In this document: one piece after another, positions 5,897-6,562 of the stretch
Layout of the letters: every line of letters begins with the position of its first letter
How positions within the stretch are numbered: position 1 is the first letter of the stretch
Origin: Chloroflexota bacterium
GTDB taxonomy: Bacteria > Chloroflexota > Dehalococcoidia > DSTF01 > JACRBR01
Length of the DNA: 6,562 bases
Reading direction: 5' to 3'
NCBI GenBank assembly: GCA_021813085.1
Contig: JAKAMA010000142.1
Span: 1-6,562 of the forward strand
Made by a program: the position numbers and the translations under genes
The notes under the pieces: model-generated
The model's database searches: none
Seen by the model: the letters and a program-made list of their open reading frames with translations, nothing else
What the model was told of the DNA's origin: nothing

Positions 5897-6562
5897 ATGT
5901 ACGTCTTGCAGAAAAAGAACCTGCTGGTTATCCCGCGCACGGAGCTGACGTATCCGGCGCACACGCTGAAGATGCACGAGAAGGCGGCGGCGGCTCCGGT
6001 CGACCACGTGATGCCGGACTTCGAGGACGCCTGCCCGTACGAGTTCAAGGGCGACGCCAGCCGTAAGGTGATGGTCGAGGCGCTGAACGGCATCGACTTC
6101 GGCAACAAGGTCATCGCCATCCGCCCGAACAACATCCGCTCGAAGTTCTTCCTGGGCGACATGCAGGCGATCATGCTCGGCGCGCCGGACCGCTTCCACG
6201 GCATCATCCTGCCGAAGACGAACGAGCCGGAGGACATCGTGCACCTCTCGCGCCTGCTCGACGCGCTCGAGGAGCAGGGCGGTTGGACGACGCACGTGCA
6301 GATTGAAGCGCTGATCGAGATGCCGCTCGCCGTCGTCAACGCGTACAAGATCGCGACGGCGTCGCCGCGCATGGCGGGCCTGATCTTCGGTATCGCCGAC
6401 TTCAGCGCGAGCATGGGCGTGCGCGAGATGATCGACCACCAGAACCGCAACTTCCACTATGCCAAGCAGGCGACCGCCGTCGCCGCGAAGGCGGCGGGGT
6501 TGCACGCCATCGACAACGCCTACCTGCGGCTGGTCCGGCCCGACACGCCGCCGGCGGACGCC
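5897..6562 (+). CDS. Beta-methylmalyl-CoA/malyl-CoA lyase-like protein, HpcH/HpaI (CitE) family (3' end missing)
   Basis: Open from ATG 5897 to the window edge (222 residues, no stop), with GGAGG (5882-5886) 10 nt upstream. The fold is the CitE/malyl-CoA lyase TIM barrel: DFED (residues 41-44), LNGIDFGNKVIAIRPN (63-78, with Arg76 at the CoA/substrate-binding position), IEALIEMPL with Glu141, and FGIADFSASMG with Asp168. The last two match the paired Mg-binding acids of the family. The usual product is cleavage of beta-methylmalyl-CoA to glyoxylate and propionyl-CoA, which is the next step after the hydratase. Full members are about 310-350 aa, so roughly a third is outside the window. It departs from classic Mcl1 in its N-terminus (IPRTELTYPAHTLKMHEKA in place of a PGSRP-type motif) and in a short segment after ADFSASMG. 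Citramalyl-CoA lyase or malyl-CoA thioesterase remain possible. Confidence 0.82.
   Translation, partial: MYVLQKKNLLVIPRTELTYPAHTLKMHEKAAAAPVDHVMPDFEDACPYEFKGDASRKVMVEALNGIDFGNKVIAIRPNNIRSKFFLGDMQAIMLGAPDRFHGIILPKTNEPEDIVHLSRLLDALEEQGGWTTHVQIEALIEMPLAVVNAYKIATASPRMAGLIFGIADFSASMGVREMIDHQNRNFHYAKQATAVAAKAAGLHAIDNAYLRLVRPDTPPADA

Noticed and set aside
5674..6505. Two minus-strand open frames over the lyase gene
   Set aside because: They are shadows of the plus-strand lyase, which has the CitE-family metal residues and a good RBS but reaches the window edge without a stop.

Overview
The window is a 6.6-kb piece of a GC-rich bacterial genome (most genes look close to 70% G+C with strong G/C at third codon positions). 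It carries acyl-CoA carbon-metabolism genes interrupted by a short block of unrelated small genes. Two genes run off the ends: a B12-dependent acyl-CoA mutase at the left edge and a CitE-type lyase at the right edge. I cannot place the organism firmly. High GC, a split mutase without its own B12 domain, small retropepsin-like and GNAT accessory genes and a leaderless-type start would fit Chloroflexota (Dehalococcoidia/Tepidiformia-like) or a GC-rich actinobacterium. This is a guess from style and not a taxonomic call.

Layout. (1) 1-1663: the C-terminal part of a methylmalonyl-CoA-mutase-type large subunit, followed 7 nt later by a VOC-fold (glyoxalase-like) gene, so a tight two-gene operon. 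(2) 1664-2870: an accessory block with a 118-aa retropepsin-like protein on what looks like a leaderless transcript, a 57-aa charged protein with its own extended -10 promoter, and, facing it with only 9 bp between the stop codons, a 176-aa GNAT acetyltransferase of lower GC content. (3) 2870-6562: three plus-strand genes that match the late ethylmalonyl-CoA pathway: mesaconyl-CoA hydratase (MaoC-type, double hotdog), (2S)-methylsuccinyl-CoA dehydrogenase (acyl-CoA dehydrogenase with the long N-terminal extension) and a beta-methylmalyl-CoA-lyase-like HpcH/HpaI protein. The last gene is open to the window edge.

How the genes fit together. In the ethylmalonyl-CoA pathway of acetyl-CoA assimilation, methylsuccinyl-CoA is oxidised to mesaconyl-CoA, hydrated to beta-methylmalyl-CoA and cleaved to glyoxylate and propionyl-CoA. 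Propionyl-CoA is then carboxylated and rearranged by methylmalonyl-CoA mutase to succinyl-CoA. The three right-hand genes and the left-hand mutase cover those steps. Crotonyl-CoA carboxylase/reductase, ethylmalonyl-CoA mutase, propionyl-CoA carboxylase, the B12-binding mutase subunit and a canonical epimerase are not in this window.

The part most worth following up is the accessory block, especially the convergent small-protein/GNAT pair, which looks like a toxin-antitoxin-type or modification module, and the retropepsin with a DAG instead of DTG active-site triad. I found no rRNA, tRNA, CRISPR array or transposase, and no gap over about 140 bp between genes.
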